Shown here piece after piece: positions 21,286 through 30,934 of a stretch of DNA of 57,528 nt. Where the stretch lies: contig CACXWH010000002.1 of NCBI GenBank assembly GCA_902771225.1, forward strand, positions 1 through 57,528. Direction: 5' to 3'. Each line of letters begins with the position of its first letter. The stretch's first letter is position 1. The notes beneath the pieces were generated by a model, which ran no database searches, was not told where the DNA came from, and saw only the letters and a program-made list of their open reading frames with translations. This stretch comes from an uncultured Methanobrevibacter sp. (lineage in GTDB: Archaea > Methanobacteriota > Methanobacteria > Methanobacteriales > Methanobacteriaceae). The position numbers and the translations under genes were made by a program.

Positions 21286-21322
21286 TATTAAAAAAGAAAA
21301 ATTAATTAGGTTTTTAACCTAA
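21286..21322 (-). terminator. Hairpin terminator of the iron-sulfur flavoprotein gene
   Basis: On the minus strand TTAGGTT-AAA-AACCTAA is a perfect 7-bp stem (21322-21306) that contains the stop codon TAG at 21321-21319. It is followed by T-rich sequence including a six-T run. Confidence 0.6.
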
Positions 21323-21903
21323 ATATATTTTTTTAAAAAGTTTTCAAACTCGAATAATGTTCTATTTAGTGACTCCATACCATAATCATCATTTTTAATG
21401 TCTTCCAAGCTATCCTTTGACCAGAAAGAAGCACCCAAATTAGATCCGAACGGTCCTCCACTAACTGGAATTATTCCATGAATCATGAAATAAGTAATGT
21501 TTTTTAAATGTGCAAAATCCGCACCGCCAGTCCGGTCTCCTCCAACAGCTATGCTCATACCAATTTTTCCCCTTAAAAGATTATAATCTACAGCTTCCAG
21601 AGCACGAGTCCTGTCCATAATGGCAGCAAGATTACTTGAAATCCCACCGCTTTGAACGGGAGTTGCCAGAATTATCCCATCAGCTTCCTGTAAATTTTTA
21701 TAAACATCAGCCATATCATCATCAATGATACATTTCTGATTTTTTAAACAATAATCACAATGCATACAAGGTTTAATCATCTTTCCAACACATGAAAACA
21801 GTTCAATATCAAATCCATTTTCCTCTAATTTATATAAAGCATTTTTAATAACATATTCCGTTGTATTAGCTCTAGGGCTTCCACAAATTCCAAAAACCTT
21901 CAC
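21319..21903 (-). CDS. Iron-sulfur flavoprotein (Isf) / NADPH-dependent FMN reductase family
   Basis: The protein (194 aa from the chosen start) has a flavodoxin-like FMN site GSPRANTTE near the N-terminus. A compact cysteine motif C-x2-C-x2-C-x5-C (CMHCDYC...KC) is typical of archaeal iron-sulfur flavoproteins, and the FMN loop TPVQSGGISS follows. Such proteins transfer electrons from ferredoxin and have been linked to oxygen or peroxide detoxification in methanogens. The GTG at 21903 is chosen because GGTGG lies five bases upstream; an in-frame ATG at 21915 is the alternative and would add four residues. It is monocistronic. Confidence 0.85.
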   Translation of the reverse strand: MKVFGICGSPRANTTEYVIKNALYKLEENGFDIELFSCVGKMIKPCMHCDYCLKNQKCIIDDDMADVYKNLQEADGIILATPVQSGGISSNLAAIMDRTRALEAVDYNLLRGKIGMSIAVGGDRTGGADFAHLKNITYFMIHGIIPVSGGPFGSNLGASFWSKDSLEDIKNDDYGMESLNRTLFEFENFLKKYI

Positions 21904-22043
21904 AATAACCACCATATAAATAATATTACTTTGCACTTCAAACAATTAAAAATTTCTGATTGATTAAAGGTTTAACAAATAACAATATTTATAATATCTA
22001 AATTCCATAAATTAATACAATAGGATAAATTGGGGAAAATTTC

Positions 22044-22889
22044 ATGAAAATAGGGCATGGTACTGTAAAGAAATATTCAAGGGAATATCACAGGACATTA
22101 AAAACTGGGGAAAAAAAGAAATATACAACTGAACAGATTCAAATTACAGTTCCAAAAAACGAAGATATATATTCAAACAAAGAAGAAGTGCTCATTATTC
22201 CTCAATCCGAAATTGATGCATTTAATAATCTGGAAGAAGAATTACATGCAATTAAAGTGGCTAATTATTTATATATTATGGAAGTGGAAAAATTGCAAAA
22301 ATTACTTGATGAAGGGGATTCCTCTGAATATGAAAAAATTATAGAAGAACTTAAACAAGAACTTCACTCTAAAGAAAATGAAATAACTAATTTAGAAGCC
22401 CTTAATGAAGAAGTAAAGAATAATACATTAACCAGCCTCCAAGAAGAAAATGAAAAAATAAAAACCAAACATACCAGATTAATTGAAGAAAATGAAAACC
22501 TTAAAAACAAATACGTGAATATGAAAATAGAAAATGAAAATTTAAAAACTAAATATTCAAGTATTAAAGAAGAAAATAAGAATTTAAAAACTAAATGCAC
22601 TACTTTAAAAGAAGAACAGGCTGATATCAAAACCAGTTATGAAAATGTCACTACAAAATACGATCAGCTTAAACAAGAAAATCTAAATACAAAAACTTCT
22701 TATGCTGAAATGTTTGAAGCTAATGAAAACTTAGAAAAAGATTACGATGATTTACGTCTTGATTATAATGATTTAGTTGATAAATATAATGATTTAGAAG
22801 AAGAAATATATAAATTAAAAACAAGTAAAACTCGTGATGAATATATTGCATCCAGAGTTAAAGAGTTTATTTTAAATAATGAAGTTTAA
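22044..22889 (+). CDS. Long coiled-coil protein of unknown function
   Basis: This 281-aa cytoplasmic-type protein has no signal peptide or membrane segment. Residues 1-55 form a small basic domain (GHGTVKKYSREYHRTLKTGEKKKY) that resembles no family I know. From about 62 to 270 the chain is almost entirely predicted coiled coil. Between residues 139 and 194 a 14-residue unit (two heptads) repeats, such as LKTKYSSIKEENKN and LKNKYVNMKIENEN. The ribosome binding site is GGGG. The stop codon overlaps by 4 nt the stop of the convergent zinc-ribbon gene. A structural or scaffolding role is possible but not shown. Confidence 0.8.
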   Translation: MKIGHGTVKKYSREYHRTLKTGEKKKYTTEQIQITVPKNEDIYSNKEEVLIIPQSEIDAFNNLEEELHAIKVANYLYIMEVEKLQKLLDEGDSSEYEKIIEELKQELHSKENEITNLEALNEEVKNNTLTSLQEENEKIKTKHTRLIEENENLKNKYVNMKIENENLKTKYSSIKEENKNLKTKCTTLKEEQADIKTSYENVTTKYDQLKQENLNTKTSYAEMFEANENLEKDYDDLRLDYNDLVDKYNDLEEEIYKLKTSKTRDEYIASRVKEFILNNEV

Positions 22890-23164
22890 AATTGATAATC
22901 ATCCTTGAATTCAGGATTCCATCTTTTAAGTCCAGGTATGAATGTCGTTGTGATACCTGTTGCTGTTGTTTCGGGCAATCTTGGATTTTTTTCCATCATC
23001 TCTTTTGATTTGCGAACAATCATTTCTGTTAAAGTTATATCAGGTTCTGTGTATTTACCATCTTGAAAACAGTCTTTACAAAATTCAGGATTAAGACTAC
23101 CATCCTCATTAGTTCCATAATCCTCTTTTACAATTGGTTTTCCACAGGAATTGCAAAAACCCAT
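22886..23164 (-). CDS. Small zinc-ribbon protein (putative zinc ribbon domain, PF12674-like)
   Basis: This 92-aa protein has four zinc-ligand cysteines, CNSCGKPI and CKDC, around the conserved GTNEDGSLN segment (residues 4-35). That layout is the small zinc ribbon found alone or in transcription-regulator-like proteins of anaerobes. The C-terminal half is helical and without motif. The ribosome binding site GAGGT is well placed. It sits downstream of the fae-hps terminator and is probably expressed from its own promoter. Function unknown. Confidence 0.8.
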   Translation of the reverse strand: MGFCNSCGKPIVKEDYGTNEDGSLNPEFCKDCFQDGKYTEPDITLTEMIVRKSKEMMEKNPRLPETTATGITTTFIPGLKRWNPEFKDDYQF

Positions 23165-23180
23165 AAAAATACCTCATTTT

Positions 23181-23219
23181 AAAAAAAAATAGAAAATAAA
23201 TTAGAAATTAATCTAATTT
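23181..23219 (-). terminator. Hairpin terminator of fae-hps
   Basis: On the minus strand AAATTAGA-TTAATT-TCTAATTT is a perfect 8-bp stem (23219-23198) that contains the TAG stop. A nine-T run at 23189-23181 follows. Confidence 0.65.
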
Positions 23220-24448
23220 ACTTGTTCATCTTCGTCCATTGCAAGTCTCATATTATCCGGATCAGGTGGGAAGTGTGCTAAGAAGTCTTGAGCAGATCTT
23301 CTGACATCTCTTGAACCGATAATATATCTTCCTGCAATAATAACATCTGCACCTTTTTCGATAGCTTCTTCAACATTTTCAGGAGTGATTCCTCCAGCCA
23401 CTGCAATTAAGCCACCGCCAAGGATTTCTTTAATCTTTTTGATGTTACCCCATTCAGTCATTTCACTTATATCTTCACCTTTTTCGGCTTTATAAGTTTC
23501 AAGGTCAACATTTCTGTGTAATAAAACTATATCTGGTTTTAAATCATCAGGCAATTGTGATAATTTATCTTCAAAGTCAGCCACATTCATCATGTCCAAG
23601 ATAGCATAGATACCTTGTTTTTGGGTTTCATGAATAGCTTTTTTGATTGATTCGATAGTACCGAGTCCAGAAATAGCAACCGCATCAGCTGTTGCATCTG
23701 CAGCCATTTTTATTTCAACACGACCAACATCTAAAGTTTTTAAATCAGCAATGATAAATGCAGATGGACGTAATTTTCTAATGTCTTCCACTACACCAAC
23801 ACCGAATTTTTTAACAAGTGGAGTACCTGCTTCAACAAGAACTCTTTCTTTATCCGGCAAATCAGCGAGGATTTTAGCCATAGCCTCTTTATTATCCAAG
23901 TCAAGTGCAACTTGCAAGTATGGTGGAGACCAAAGTTTTTGTACTCTGAATCCCATAATTGGATGAGTTCCACGGTCTTTTTCTGCAAGAACTTTATTAA
24001 TTGATGGATAACCTTCCATAGCTCTTCTAATAGCTAATTTAGTTGCTCCATAGTTGTATTGATATATTTTTCTGAAATCTTTTGCAGAAGGATCAATGAA
24101 TACACTAACATTAATTACAATATCTTCAACAATTTCTTTTGGAATATAACCGTCTTCTACTGCATCAGCTACTGCTCTTGCAACAGCAGTTTGTGCAGGT
24201 CCAAAAATTTTACTTGCATCTTCTAAATCAGCAACAGTTACTTTAGGAATGATTAAAGTTGCTGGTTTTGTCAATAAGTTTGGTCTGATTACACTTGTCA
24301 ATGGAGTATGGCCTACAGAAAGGTTAGACAATCCATTAGCAAAAGCTTGACCAACAGGGCCGAATTTATCACCAATTAATAAATCGATGTGTGCTAATTC
24401 CGGTCCGTCTCCAATAAGAGCTTCTCCTATTCTATACATTGGGTCCAT
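23213..24448 (-). CDS. fae-hps: Bifunctional formaldehyde-activating enzyme / 3-hexulose-6-phosphate synthase
   Basis: At 411 aa this is the archaeal fusion. Residues 1 to about 165 are Fae ([19 protein letters not shown], with the probable catalytic His20), which condenses formaldehyde with tetrahydromethanopterin. Residues about 178-411 are the HPS TIM barrel ([31 protein letters not shown]), which reversibly cleaves hexulose 6-phosphate to ribulose 5-phosphate and formaldehyde. In methanogens lacking the oxidative pentose pathway this supplies ribulose 5-phosphate, with Fae capturing the formaldehyde. The ATG at 24448 has GGAGG seven bases upstream; the longer frame is rejected. It lies 58 nt downstream of thrS. 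Confidence 0.95.
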   Translation of the reverse strand: MDPMYRIGEALIGDGPELAHIDLLIGDKFGPVGQAFANGLSNLSVGHTPLTSVIRPNLLTKPATLIIPKVTVADLEDASKIFGPAQTAVARAVADAVEDGYIPKEIVEDIVINVSVFIDPSAKDFRKIYQYNYGATKLAIRRAMEGYPSINKVLAEKDRGTHPIMGFRVQKLWSPPYLQVALDLDNKEAMAKILADLPDKERVLVEAGTPLVKKFGVGVVEDIRKLRPSAFIIADLKTLDVGRVEIKMAADATADAVAISGLGTIESIKKAIHETQKQGIYAILDMMNVADFEDKLSQLPDDLKPDIVLLHRNVDLETYKAEKGEDISEMTEWGNIKKIKEILGGGLIAVAGGITPENVEEAIEKGADVIIAGRYIIGSRDVRRSAQDFLAHFPPDPDNMRLAMDEDEQVN

Positions 24449-24506
24449 TAAATTTCCTCCGTCATATAATAACATTTATAATTTATATTTTTATTTGTAA
24501 ATATAA

Positions 24507-26330
24507 TTATTGGAAGTTAATCCTTTTAGAGATATCTTTTGGTAAAGGTAATCTTCTATAAGGCATTCCTTTAGTTTTTTCTTTAATTTCAGATATTAAT
24601 TCATCAACATCCATATCGACTTTTTCGCCGGTTTCACGAACAGATACTTGGAATTTACCGGATTCGACTTCTTTATCTCCAATTACAAATATGTATGGAA
24701 TCCATTCTTTTGAAGCGCTCCTGATTTTTTTACCGACACTTTCATCACGATTATCCATATCTACACGGATGTTAGAAGCATTCATCTTTTCATAAATTTC
24801 GTTGGCAAATTCTTCATGATCCTCTCCAACAGTCAAGATTCTTGCTTGAATTGGACTTAACCAGGTCGGCAACATTGGAGATTTTTCATTCAACTCAATA
24901 GCAGTTTTTTCAAGCATTGCACATAAAACTCTTTCAATACTGCCCGTTGGGGAACAGTGCAAGATAGTAGGGTTATGTTGAGCGCCGTCTTCACCTAAGT
25001 ATTCAATATCAAATCTCTTACCACTTTCAACATCAATTTGAACGGTAGGGTTTTCAATCGGACGACCTAAGAAGTCAATATTAGCTAAGTCAATTTTGCA
25101 AACCCAGTAATGATGTCTTTCAGGTAAAATTTCTAAAAGAATTGGTTTTTGGAATTTGGATGCGATTTCATACATCCATTCTTCATTTTCTTCAAAGAAA
25201 TCTTGAGTTGCTCTGAAAATTACTTCAAAGTCTAAATCCAAATCTTTTCCGGTTTGCATACACATATCTGTTTGAGCTGCAAATTCGTCCAAAGATGCAG
25301 GTACATCAGCACAGAATGAATGGAAATCCGGCATAGTAAATGCCCTTAATCTTTTAAGACCAACTACTTCACCTTTTTTCTCATATCTAAAACTGTAAGT
25401 AGATAATTCATAGAGTTTTGCAGGTAAATTTTTCCAGGTCAAGAATGAATTACCCATAACTCTGAATGCACCAAAACAACATGCAAATCTAAGCATTAAA
25501 TTCCTTTTAGTGTCAGTTCTGTATTGTCTTTCACCAAATTTATATGCATGTTGGTAAATTGCTTCATTATCTAAATCATAGAAAATTGGTGTCTCAATAG
25601 GCATTGCCCCTTGATCAACTACCAAATTATAAACATAATCGGCTAATAAATCACGAATTAAACGTCCTTTAGGATACCATTTAAGGTTTCCAACATCAGA
25701 TGCGGCTTCATAATCACAGATTTCTTTTTCCCTCATCAGCTTGACATGAGGCGGTTCGCCTTCATCAGATGCTCCTTGACCTAATTCATAATCAACAAGT
25801 TGTTTGAAAGCTTTATTTTCAAATTTAAAGTCATCAATTTCAGTAATTTTATTTCCTTCCAATATTTGCCATTTTGAAGGTTTTCTCTCTATTTTTTCTT
25901 CTTCTGAATCCGCAGTGATTGTTCTTGAAAGTTCACTTAACGGGTGTCCTTTACAGGATATTTCAAATGCCTTATACCAACCGAAAGGTACTCTTTGAAC
26001 ATTTAAATCTTCAGCTAAAAGAGCCTGTTCGGCATCTTTTAAAATTTCAACAGCCACTTTTGGTGAGCTTAATGAAGAAGATAAATGAGCATATGGATAT
26101 AAAACAATATTTTCTGCATTAACCTGATCATTAGTTTTTAAAACTTCCTTAACAAGATTTTTAACAATTCCTTGAGGATTATCTTCATCTTCTTTTTCAA
26201 CCGCCGTAAATACAACTAAAGAATCATCAAAGGAACCATTATGTTTGGCTTCTTCAATTTCTTCAGCCACAGGGGTTTTCTTTTTAACATTGTAATTTAA
26301 ATAATCAGAATGAATTAATAATATTCTCAT
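24507..26330 (-). CDS. thrS: Threonyl-tRNA synthetase (archaeal type)
   Basis: This 607-aa enzyme has the archaeal N-terminal editing domain (residues 1 to about 145, DTD-like, [13 protein letters not shown]), which removes serine from tRNA-Thr. The class II catalytic core (about 200-490) includes the zinc-site region [11 protein letters not shown] and motif 2 [13 protein letters not shown]. The anticodon-binding domain is about 500-607. It charges tRNA-Thr in the cytoplasm. The ATG at 26330 is preceded by GGTGG. It diverges from the surface-protein gene at 26405, with about 75 nt between the starts. Confidence 0.96.
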   Translation of the reverse strand: MRILLIHSDYLNYNVKKKTPVAEEIEEAKHNGSFDDSLVVFTAVEKEDEDNPQGIVKNLVKEVLKTNDQVNAENIVLYPYAHLSSSLSSPKVAVEILKDAEQALLAEDLNVQRVPFGWYKAFEISCKGHPLSELSRTITADSEEEKIERKPSKWQILEGNKITEIDDFKFENKAFKQLVDYELGQGASDEGEPPHVKLMREKEICDYEAASDVGNLKWYPKGRLIRDLLADYVYNLVVDQGAMPIETPIFYDLDNEAIYQHAYKFGERQYRTDTKRNLMLRFACCFGAFRVMGNSFLTWKNLPAKLYELSTYSFRYEKKGEVVGLKRLRAFTMPDFHSFCADVPASLDEFAAQTDMCMQTGKDLDLDFEVIFRATQDFFEENEEWMYEIASKFQKPILLEILPERHHYWVCKIDLANIDFLGRPIENPTVQIDVESGKRFDIEYLGEDGAQHNPTILHCSPTGSIERVLCAMLEKTAIELNEKSPMLPTWLSPIQARILTVGEDHEEFANEIYEKMNASNIRVDMDNRDESVGKKIRSASKEWIPYIFVIGDKEVESGKFQVSVRETGEKVDMDVDELISEIKEKTKGMPYRRLPLPKDISKRINFQ

Positions 26331-26373
26331 TTGACCACCATATATTATGATTTAATTTTTGGTTTTAATAATA

Positions 26374-26381
26374 TTTAAATA
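26374..26381 (+). promoter_or_regulatory. Box A placing a leaderless start for the Ig-repeat protein
   Basis: TTTAAATA is centred about 27 bases before the ATG at 26405, and no Shine-Dalgarno sequence precedes that ATG. The transcript may therefore begin at or next to the start codon. Confidence 0.45.
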
Positions 26382-26404
26382 CAATTAAAAACAAACAAAA
26401 GAAA

Positions 26405-28192
26405 ATGAAAAAAATACTTTACATATTGCTATTTTTGATTTTCATTTCATCAATTGCAGCAGCCGGCGCAAGTGATGCGAATGAAACAATTATTGCAGAG
26501 AATATACAAGACACTATTCGTCCCGACAGTGATGAATCAGAAAATCCAGAAACTAATGACGATGAATTCGACCTTACAAAAAATGAAACTTGTGAATCTA
26601 TTAATATTGTTTTTGGCGGAGAATATGATGGCCCGACATTCCCTTCATCAAAGCCATATCCTCATAACACATTGTATTATTTTACATTTACCGATGCCAA
26701 CATAACAGAAAATATTGAGACGCATTACACATATGAATTTCCATTAAACATTACTTCTCACTTTACAATGCATGCAAACATTGAATTTACTGGAGGTTAT
26801 GAGGAATATGAAAATGCCACGACTGCCCTGGTATATATCGATGACATATCTGTCCTTAACACAACCATCAGTGAAGGTTCACATACATTAAAAATAAAAT
26901 TAAACGAAAAAATTGATGCCGGAACCCATGAAATTAAAGTGGTATTAATTAAAAGAATCGAGATGGGATCACTATATGTCGGCGGCTTTGTGGCAAATAA
27001 GAAATATACCTATGTGAATGCAACATTATATTCCAATTTAACTGTAAAAAAGTCAAAAATGCATCTCACCATGAATAAAACGTCTTCAAAAGAAAATTAT
27101 ATTGTACCATTAATATTTAATGTCAAAAATGATTTTGGAGATAATATAAATGGCATAGAATTAAAAATTTTTAAAAATGGTGAATACATTGGCAATGCAA
27201 TTTCAGATAAGAACGGAAATGCTGAACTTGACTACCTTGTACCTATAAATTCAAAAGGAACATACAATATAACTGCCATTTTAAATAACAATAAAAACTG
27301 TTTCGACACCAATTATACATCTACACTAACAATAGACGAAAGCATTCATACAAAATTAAATTCAACCGATTTAATGATGCATTATAAAGATGGAAGTAAA
27401 TTTAAGGTTCAATTAGTAAAATTTGATAACAAACCTATCGCAAATGAAACATTAATTTTAGAAATCAATGGAAAAAGCTATAAAAGAACAACTGATGAAA
27501 ATGGTTACGCATACTTAAATATAAACCTCAATAGTGGCGAATATAAGATAAATGTAAAGCATATTAAGTCAGAAAATTATTTAGAATGTGAAAAATCAAA
27601 CATTATTAGTATATCACCAACAATAACAGCCAACGATATAGAAAAACGCTATAAAGACAATTCAATACAATTCTGTGCAAATTTTTATGACAAAAATGGA
27701 AATGCACTGTCAAACACAACAGTAGAATTTAACATCAATGGTGTGATATACAAACGTCAAACATCAGATACTGGAGTTGCATGTCTAAATATTAACTTGC
27801 TTCCAGGAAATTATATAATAACATCATACAATACAAAAACAAAAGAATTTTATTCAAATAACATAACTGTGATGGATTCCGTAAATATTACAAGTAATGA
27901 TTTGATTAAGGATTATAAAAACGATACTCAATTCATAGTTCGCATCATCGACCACCTGTATCCGCTTCCATTTTCAAAGGAATGGTACAAATATTCTACT
28001 CAAGACAACTTGGACACTGAAGGACATAAACTTCCGCTCACATTTAACATTAATGGAGTTAAATACAACAAAACAACCGATAATAAAGGATATGCTAAAT
28101 TAAATATCAACCTTCCATCTGGAGAATATATAATAACTACAGATTATAACGGCTATAAAAAATCAAATAAAATTACCGTCCTTCCACGCTAA
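26405..28192 (+). CDS. Secreted adhesin-like protein with Ig-like repeats
   Basis: This 595-aa protein has a signal peptide (MKKILYILLFLIFISSIAAAGA) and an acidic linker. A beta-rich N-terminal domain (about 60-210) is followed by at least four Ig-like repeats of about 85-95 residues from 215 on. The repeats share features such as EINGKSYKRTTDENGYAYLN and NINLPSGEYIITT, that is a conserved TTD-x-GYA-LNINL-GEYIIT strand pattern like bacterial Big_1 and methanogen adhesin repeats. There are many N-x-S/T sites. No transmembrane anchor is seen. The ORF stops inside the array, and a decayed further repeat follows directly (28193-28422), so the visible protein is probably truncated. Confidence 0.85.
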   Translation: MKKILYILLFLIFISSIAAAGASDANETIIAENIQDTIRPDSDESENPETNDDEFDLTKNETCESINIVFGGEYDGPTFPSSKPYPHNTLYYFTFTDANITENIETHYTYEFPLNITSHFTMHANIEFTGGYEEYENATTALVYIDDISVLNTTISEGSHTLKIKLNEKIDAGTHEIKVVLIKRIEMGSLYVGGFVANKKYTYVNATLYSNLTVKKSKMHLTMNKTSSKENYIVPLIFNVKNDFGDNINGIELKIFKNGEYIGNAISDKNGNAELDYLVPINSKGTYNITAILNNNKNCFDTNYTSTLTIDESIHTKLNSTDLMMHYKDGSKFKVQLVKFDNKPIANETLILEINGKSYKRTTDENGYAYLNINLNSGEYKINVKHIKSENYLECEKSNIISISPTITANDIEKRYKDNSIQFCANFYDKNGNALSNTTVEFNINGVIYKRQTSDTGVACLNINLLPGNYIITSYNTKTKEFYSNNITVMDSVNITSNDLIKDYKNDTQFIVRIIDHLYPLPFSKEWYKYSTQDNLDTEGHKLPLTFNINGVKYNKTTDNKGYAKLNINLPSGEYIITTDYNGYKKSNKITVLPR

Positions 28193-28422
28193 ATGCAACA
28201 GATTTGGAGAAAACATATGGAGACAATGAAAAGTTTAATGACACTTTATTGTCCCATATGCAAACCAAACATTGACATTAAACATAAAGACGTTTTGAAC
28301 AACAGAACAACAGATAAAAACGTAATAATCATCCTAAACATTAATTTAATGGCTGATGAATACATAATAACCTCATCCATAATGGTTTGAATATCTCAAA
28401 CAAGATTACCGTTAAAAACTGA
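28193..28422 (+). pseudogene. Decayed last Ig-like repeat of the upstream adhesin-like gene
   Basis: Directly after the stop at 28190-28192 the three frames give ordered fragments of one more repeat. Frame of 28192: NATDLEKTYGDNEKFNDTLL. Frame of 28193: VLNNRTTDKN, then ILNINLMADEYIITS. Frame of 28381: [13 protein letters not shown], then TGA at 28420-28422. These match in order the start, middle and end of the intact repeats, with two frame changes and stops between them. The gene once probably ended at 28422. A 65-aa ORF at 28193-28390 is only part of this remnant. Confidence 0.7.
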
Positions 28423-28450
28423 CCATTACCCACTTTCCTTTTTTCAAAAA

Positions 28451-28464
28451 GATAATATATTATC
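28451..28464 (+). promoter_or_regulatory. Palindromic TATA element before cfbB/cbiA
   Basis: GATAATATATTATC is a perfect 14-bp palindrome whose centre (AATATATTA) lies about 24 bases upstream of the ATG at 28482. No Shine-Dalgarno is present. It could be box A for a leaderless transcript and may also be a repressor site. Confidence 0.4.
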
Positions 28465-28481
28465 AAAATAAATTATTATTC

Positions 28482-29825
28482 ATGAGAATTATATTGGCAG
28501 GAACCGGCAGTGCAGTTGGAAAAACTACAATTGCAACTGGAATTATGAAAGCTTTATCCGAAAAATATAATGTTCAACCTTTTAAAGTTGGACCGGATTA
28601 TATTGATCCTTCTTACCATACATTAGCTACAGGAAATACCTCCAGAAACCTGGATTCCTTTTTTATGCATGATGGACAGGTTAGAGACTCTTTTATTAAA
28701 GGAATGGAAAATAAGGATATTGCAGTTATTGAAGGAGTTAGAGGACTATATGAAGGAATTGATTCCATAAATGATATTGGAAGTACAGCTTCAATTGCAA
28801 AATCTTTAAAAGCTCCTGTTATTTTAATTATAAATTCCAGAAGTTTAGTTAAAAGTGCTGCTGCTTTGGTTTTAGGTTTTAAAAGCTTGGATCCTGAAAT
28901 TAATATTGCGGGAGTTATTTTAAACAAGGTTAAGAATAAAGCACACTTTGAAAAAACCAAACGTTCGATTGAAGAAATAACCGGTACTGAAGTTATCGGA
29001 GGCATTATTCGTGACGATAATATTTCAATTGAACAGCGCCATCTAGGTCTTGTTCCTGCACGCGAGCGAGAAAATTCACTGAAATTTATTGATATTTGGT
29101 GTGAAACTATTAAAAATTCAATTGATTTAGACCGTTTAGTTGAAATTGCAAAAACGGCACCCAAAATTGACTACAATTTAGAGCCAATTTGGAATAAATT
29201 AAATTCCAAAAAAGTTAAAATTGGAGTTGCTTATGATGAAGTATTTAATTTTTATTATAAAGAAAATATAGAATCTATTGAAGCTAATGGGGCTAAAATT
29301 GAATATTTTTCACCGCTAAATGATGAAAATTTACCTGATATTGATGGATTGTATATTGGTGGAGGCTATCCTGAACTGTTTTCAAAAGAACTGTCAAATA
29401 ATAAAAGTATGCTTAAAGATATCAAGAGCTTCCATTTGGATGAGCGCCCTATTTTTGCCGAATGCGGCGGTTTGATGTATCTTACGAATTCAATTCATGA
29501 AGACAAAGTTGTAGATATATATCCTTACAAGTCAATTCTAACCGAACGTGTTCAGGCCCTGAAATACACAATAGCCGAAGTCCAACAAGACAATATCATC
29601 TCTAAAAAAGGTGAAGTTTTCCACGGACACGAATTCCACTACTCAAAAGTAATTGTTGACAAACCAAAACATGATTTTGCATTTAAAATTACACGTGGAA
29701 AAGGTTCATACAATAATTTAGATGGATTTATAGAAAAAAATACCCTTGCAAGCTATGTTCACACACATGTAGCTGCAATGCCTAATTTTGGAGGAAACTT
29801 ATGTCTTTCATCACTAGAAAAATAG
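28482..29825 (+). CDS. cfbB: CbiA/CfbB-type a,c-diamide synthase
   Basis: The 447-aa protein has an N-terminal ATPase domain with P-loop [10 protein letters not shown] (7-16) and KVGPDYIDP. The C-terminal class I glutamine amidotransferase domain has the nucleophile motif [10 protein letters not shown] and HGHEFHYS. The family amidates the a and c acetate side chains of a tetrapyrrole. In methanogens the homologue acting on Ni-sirohydrochlorin (CfbB) makes coenzyme F430, while CbiA acts on cobyrinate. The sequence alone does not separate the two, so the symbol is provisional. No ribosome binding site precedes the ATG. The 3' end overlaps the next gene by 25 nt. Confidence 0.88.
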   Translation: MRIILAGTGSAVGKTTIATGIMKALSEKYNVQPFKVGPDYIDPSYHTLATGNTSRNLDSFFMHDGQVRDSFIKGMENKDIAVIEGVRGLYEGIDSINDIGSTASIAKSLKAPVILIINSRSLVKSAAALVLGFKSLDPEINIAGVILNKVKNKAHFEKTKRSIEEITGTEVIGGIIRDDNISIEQRHLGLVPARERENSLKFIDIWCETIKNSIDLDRLVEIAKTAPKIDYNLEPIWNKLNSKKVKIGVAYDEVFNFYYKENIESIEANGAKIEYFSPLNDENLPDIDGLYIGGGYPELFSKELSNNKSMLKDIKSFHLDERPIFAECGGLMYLTNSIHEDKVVDIYPYKSILTERVQALKYTIAEVQQDNIISKKGEVFHGHEFHYSKVIVDKPKHDFAFKITRGKGSYNNLDGFIEKNTLASYVHTHVAAMPNFGGNLCLSSLEK

Positions 29826-30856
29826 ACTTTTTTCACCCTTACATCATTCCTGTTGCAATATTAATATTTTTAGTAATGGGTTATATTGGCTCATTTAACT
29901 ATAGGTTTGAAAACCCGCTTAATACACAAACAATATTAACAATAATATTTTCAGCAGCATTATTTGCAATAGCCGCATTTATCACTTCAAAAAAATTTAC
30001 AATAGAAAAAACTAAAGAAATAAATTTTCTATCGGAGAAAATTTTACTTATTTTTATAGGTATCGCATTAGTCCTGCAAAGCTTAAATATGGTTTTACTT
30101 GGAGGAATACCATTATTCAATAGTGTTTTAAAAGCAAATGCAACCACCAATCTTTGGAGAGTAGCATACCCATTGTTTTTAATTTTAATCAACATATTAA
30201 TTGCAAAATACTATAATCGAAAATATTTGCTCTTAGTATTACTTGGAGCATTAATTTTTGGCCTTAATGGATACAGGACATCCGTGATTGGAATACTGGT
30301 TAGTGTATTCATCACAATGTATTATATTGGAAAGATTTCCCGAAAATTTGGAATTATATTCGTTATAATTATTGCACTAGGAGGGCTTGGTGTAGGTTAT
30401 ATTGCATCACAATCTATTGCAACACAAACCTGGACACTCAACCCAGTGGAATTGGTATTTTACAGAGCGGCATTTACACAGGAAGTATTTGAAAAAATCA
30501 TTCCATTAGCCGGAACAACCCACGGACATATATTATCTATGATTTTTTCATCCGGAAGTCCAAGATCATTTATAGGAAATTATGTTCTTCACTATGATGT
30601 CTGTTTAACCTCCACACTATTCGGACCGGTGATGCTTGATTTCGGATATATTGGCCTTACCGTTCAAATGCTTTTTATGGGAACATTTTTAAAAATAATA
30701 CACAGCCTTGCTAAAAAAGGTATTGGAATTGGAATCTATTCAATAATACTGACCCATACTTTAATATGGATTGAAACAGGACCAACAGACATAATGATAT
30801 GGTTTTTATATTTACTTGGTTTAATTTTAATAATTTTAGCATTAAAAAAAGATTAA
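29801..30856 (+). CDS. Polytopic membrane protein, oligosaccharide-repeat-unit polymerase-like
   Basis: This 351-aa protein has about ten membrane segments and a large extracytoplasmic loop (about 205-275, with the conserved-looking [14 protein letters not shown] and [10 protein letters not shown]). That architecture resembles O-antigen/oligosaccharide repeat polymerases of archaea. The arginine-rich NGYRTS region near residue 150 is typical of that family. It would join glycan repeat units at the outer face; the substrate is unknown. The ATG at 29801 lies inside cfbB/cbiA with GGAGG upstream, so it is translationally coupled to an apparently unrelated gene. A weak hairpin (30858-30881) follows. 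Confidence 0.65.
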   Translation: MSFITRKIDFFHPYIIPVAILIFLVMGYIGSFNYRFENPLNTQTILTIIFSAALFAIAAFITSKKFTIEKTKEINFLSEKILLIFIGIALVLQSLNMVLLGGIPLFNSVLKANATTNLWRVAYPLFLILINILIAKYYNRKYLLLVLLGALIFGLNGYRTSVIGILVSVFITMYYIGKISRKFGIIFVIIIALGGLGVGYIASQSIATQTWTLNPVELVFYRAAFTQEVFEKIIPLAGTTHGHILSMIFSSGSPRSFIGNYVLHYDVCLTSTLFGPVMLDFGYIGLTVQMLFMGTFLKIIHSLAKKGIGIGIYSIILTHTLIWIETGPTDIMIWFLYLLGLILIILALKKD

Positions 30857-30934
30857 AAAGAAATAAAATATTATATTTCTTAATTTTAAATAACTAACGT
30901 TTACTAGATAAAATACTATTTAATATTAATTAAA

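Noticed and set aside
28193-28390. A separate 65-aa gene after the Ig-repeat protein.
   Set aside because: It begins at the first codon after the upstream stop, and part of it matches the Ig-like repeat while the rest matches only in another frame; it is a remnant, not a gene.
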